DNA of 7,400 nucleotides. Source: Candidatus Dadabacteria bacterium RIFCSPHIGHO2_12_FULL_53_21 (lineage in GTDB: Bacteria; Desulfobacterota_D; UBA1144; Nemesobacterales; UBA2774). The stretch covers positions 1 through 7,400 of the forward strand of contig MFCJ01000095.1 in NCBI GenBank assembly GCA_001775255.1, written 5' to 3'. This document shows positions 5,986-7,400 of this stretch, in pieces. A program made the position numbers and the translations under genes. Each line of letters opens with the position of its first letter. Position 1 is the first letter of the stretch. A model generated the notes under the pieces. The model worked only from the letters and a program-made list of their open reading frames with translations, had not been told where the DNA came from and did no database searches.

Positions 5986-6104
5986 GGGAGGGTGAATTGA
6001 GCTAATGAGTGGAATGAGCATATATAGTCTAAATACGGCATAGGAGCCGCACTAGAATCATAAAAGCACACTAATCATCGAAATCAAATAAACCTTGAAA
6101 CCCT

Positions 6105-6134
6105 TTCACACCAAAGTGCGTATATATATATTAT
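6105..6134 (+). promoter_or_regulatory. Candidate sigma-70 promoter of msrA
   Basis: TTCACA (6105-6110, 5 of 6), 18-bp spacer, TATTAT (6129-6134, 5 of 6), set within an alternating TA tract (6120-6134). TATATT at 6127-6132 with a 16-bp spacer is an alternative. The start would be near 6141, leaving a ~50-nt leader. Confidence 0.5.
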
Positions 6135-6142
6135 AAGCTCGA

Positions 6143-6178
6143 TCGGGATTGTTTTATCCCGGGGTCGAAGCGTCCCGA
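6143..6178 (+). promoter_or_regulatory. msrA leader with mutually exclusive hairpins
   Basis: CGGGAT (6144-6149) can pair with ATCCCG (6156-6161) around a 6-nt loop. The overlapping TCGGGA (6143-6148) can instead pair with TCCCGA (6173-6178), which ends just before the Shine-Dalgarno AGGAG (6180-6184). Since both use the same 5' segment, only one can form at a time. This could tune access to the ribosome site, but it could also be chance in a short GC-rich leader. Confidence 0.3.
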
Positions 6179-6190
6179 CAGGAGAAATAG

Positions 6191-6829
6191 ATGAATAAAT
6201 TTTTGTTCACATTAGCGGCGCTGCTCGTAATATCGCTTACAGGCCTGCTCCGCGCTGAAGAAAGCGTCAGCACCGCCAAGACTCAGGATGCCGGATACGA
6301 GACCGCCACATTCGCCGGGGGGTGTTTCTGGTGTATTCAGCCCCCGTTCGACAAGCTCGAAGGCGTCGTGAGTACGACCGTCGGCTACACAGGCGGGAAG
6401 GAAAAGGACCCGACGTACGAGCAGGTCTCTTACGGGAAGACCGGGCACGCGGAGTCTATCGAAATAATCTACGACCCTAAGAAGGTCACGTACGAAGGGC
6501 TCCTCGAAGTATTCTGGATGAACATAGACCCCACCGACTCCGGCGGACAGTTCGTCGACAGGGGGAAGCAGTACAGGCCCGCTATCTTCTATCACGGCGA
6601 AGGTCAGAAGAAAGCGGCCGAGGCGTCGAAAGCCAAGCTCGACAAATCGGGCAGGTTCGATAAGCCCGTCGTGGTCGAGATAGTCGAGGCGACGGAGTTC
6701 TACCCGGCCGAGGACTACCATCAGAAGTTCTACCAGAAGAGCCCTGTCAGGTATAAAACCTACAGGTGGGGCTCCGGCAGGGACCAGTTCATAGAGAAAT
6801 ACTGGGGCGAGGCGGCGCTCAGCCACTGA
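6191..6829 (+). CDS. msrA: Peptide methionine-(S)-sulfoxide reductase MsrA, exported
   Basis: This is a 212-aa protein that reduces methionine S-sulfoxide in oxidised proteins. Residues 1-22 are a typical Sec signal peptide (charged MNK, hydrophobic core, LRA cleavage site), so it should act outside the cytoplasm. The mature part is a complete MsrA domain: AGGCFWC with nucleophilic Cys45, GYTGG (Tyr66), GHAE (Glu88), and FVDRGKQYRPAIF (Asp123, Tyr128), which correspond to the catalytic residues of characterised MsrAs. The only other cysteine is Cys48, in the GCFWC motif; there is no C-terminal resolving cysteine, so recycling may use Cys48 or an external thiol partner. The residue two after Cys48 is Gln, where many homologues have Glu. 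ATG 6191 is well supported by AGGAG at 6180-6184. No msrB or periplasmic thioredoxin is adjacent. It follows a long gene-free stretch with its own promoter; a CAP-domain lipoprotein lies 45 nt downstream. Confidence 0.96.
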   Translation: MNKFLFTLAALLVISLTGLLRAEESVSTAKTQDAGYETATFAGGCFWCIQPPFDKLEGVVSTTVGYTGGKEKDPTYEQVSYGKTGHAESIEIIYDPKKVTYEGLLEVFWMNIDPTDSGGQFVDRGKQYRPAIFYHGEGQKKAAEASKAKLDKSGRFDKPVVVEIVEATEFYPAEDYHQKFYQKSPVRYKTYRWGSGRDQFIEKYWGEAALSH

Positions 6830-6838
6830 TGAAACCCC

Positions 6839-6867
6839 GTGATATTTTATGCCGTGCCGAGTATAAT
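6839..6867 (+). promoter_or_regulatory. Candidate promoter of the CAP-domain gene
   Basis: GTGATA (6839-6844, 4 of 6), 17-bp spacer, perfect TATAAT (6862-6867), in the 45-bp gap after msrA. Transcription would begin about 6874, essentially at the TTG start codon, so the message would be leaderless or nearly so. Confidence 0.35.
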
Positions 6868-6874
6868 ATAGTCG

Positions 6875-7400
6875 TTGAAGAGACTGCTAACCATAACGGC
6901 AGTCGTTATGTTTCTCTGCGGCTGCGGAAAGAATAACGAAATCGTTTACGTCCTCGCGAACGACTCCTACCGATGCGAGGATTTCGAAGTGATCAAGGAA
7001 AAGATGGTAGTGCTCATTAACAGGGCGAGGGCGCAGAGCAGGAACTGCGGCTATAAGATATATACGCCCGCCGGGGAAGTCACGTGGAACCCCACGCTTG
7101 CGAGGGCCGCACTCGACCATTCCGTGGACATGGCGACCGGGGATTTCGTAAGCCATAACGGCTCAGACGGGAGCCACGTGGACGAGAGGGTAGAGGATCT
7201 GGATTACCAGTGGACGAGCGTCGGCGAGAACATATCGGCCGGGAGGGAGAGCTCGGAAGAAGTGGTCGCAGCGTGGCTTATAAGCCCCGAGCACTGCGAG
7301 AACGTAATGAGGGCGAGCTTCACGGAAATAGGCGGCGCGTGCTTTCACAACAAGGACACCAAAAACAAAACTTACTGGACAGTTGTTTTCGCCTCTCCCG
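6875..7400 (+). CDS. CAP/SCP (YkwD-like) domain lipoprotein, 3' partial
   Basis: This open frame runs off the right edge (175 full codons visible). TTG at 6875 is the likely start. An in-frame TAG (6869-6871) closes the frame just upstream, and this start gives MKRLLTITAVVMFLCGC, a lipoprotein signal with Cys17. The next ATG (6908) would remove it. From ~residue 45 a CAP domain is evident: LINRARAQ opening helix, ALDHSVDMA with His82, FVSHNG with His94, VGENI with Glu118, the SPEHCENVM version of the usual SPGHxxNIM with His140, and a TYWTVVFASP strand at the edge. These His/Glu positions form the putative metal-binding cavity of the family. Four cysteines in the mature part (34, 58, 141, 156) could form two disulfides, fitting an extracytoplasmic site. 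Bacterial CAP proteins have varied and mostly unknown roles, so none is assigned. There is no Shine-Dalgarno. It could also be read through from msrA. Confidence 0.88.
   Translation, partial: MKRLLTITAVVMFLCGCGKNNEIVYVLANDSYRCEDFEVIKEKMVVLINRARAQSRNCGYKIYTPAGEVTWNPTLARAALDHSVDMATGDFVSHNGSDGSHVDERVEDLDYQWTSVGENISAGRESSEEVVAAWLISPEHCENVMRASFTEIGGACFHNKDTKNKTYWTVVFASP

Larger units (their letters stand above)
5333..6104. other. Gene-free repeat-rich intergenic region
   Basis: No credible coding region is present on either strand. The one longer open frame (complement of 5470-5712) has a composition unlike the genes, no ribosome site, and runs through inverted repeats. The stretch holds short duplicated segments, an imperfect palindrome, a REP-like unit and several hairpins (listed separately). 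The middle, ~5630-5860, is distinctly AT-rich against the GC-rich genes. A nested pair CCGTTC 5342-5347 / GAACGG 5385-5390 enclosing CCGGA 5347-5351 / TCCGG 5363-5367 lies just after the regulator stop. It could help end that transcript, although only scattered T follow it. The stretch 6010-6104 shows nothing beyond a possible sigma-54-like site. Confidence 0.7.

Noticed and set aside
5333..6190. CRISPR array or tandem repeat array
   Set aside because: The repeats are few, irregularly spaced and partly inverted, with no regular spacers and no cas genes.

Overview
The window reads as accessory-free chromosomal DNA from a Gram-negative (diderm) bacterium of fairly high GC. It carries a Tol/Pal-type TPR lipoprotein, an exported MsrA and an NtrC-type sigma-54 activator. 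All genes share a codon habit of AGG for Arg, ATA for Ile, and GAG, CTC and GGG. This fits an uncultured deltaproteobacterial/Desulfobacterota-like lineage, but that placement is an impression and not a demonstrated assignment.

Layout. (1) Positions 1-1358, + strand: most of a MaoC hydratase / phosphate acyltransferase fusion, lacking only its N-terminus beyond the left edge. (2) Positions 1359-1649: a convergent spacer with weak hairpins. (3) Positions 1650-2249, - strand: a small CpoB/YbgF-like lipoprotein with coiled coil and TPRs. (4) Positions 2250-2578: a divergent spacer with a G-rich, hairpin-forming stretch, a 16-codon mini-ORF behind a perfect Shine-Dalgarno-like sequence, and two TATAAT promoters facing the next operon. 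(5) Positions 2579-5332, + strand: a two-component operon, a membrane histidine kinase followed after about 30 nt by an NtrC-family response regulator (REC, AAA+, Fis HTH). The regulator's sigma-54 contact loop reads GAFTDA instead of GAFTGA. (6) Positions 5333-6190: 858 bp without a credible gene. This stretch is a patchwork of small repeats: a ~200-bp imperfect palindrome, extra copies of its end, a REP-like unit and several perfect hairpins. (7) Positions 6191-6829, + strand: msrA with a signal peptide, preceded by a promoter and a leader with competing hairpins. (8) Position 6875 to the right edge, + strand: a CAP/SCP (YkwD-like) lipoprotein, truncated by the window end and not bounded by a stop codon here.

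How the genes fit together. The kinase and regulator form one signalling unit, and nothing in the window proves its target. Three of the products (TPR lipoprotein, MsrA, CAP lipoprotein) are predicted to act in the cell envelope, so an envelope theme is possible but inferential. I found no phage, transposase, CRISPR, toxin-antitoxin or other clearly new multi-gene system. The most unusual material is the repeat mosaic at 5333-6010, the structured leader upstream of the kinase, and the natural GAFTDA variant.
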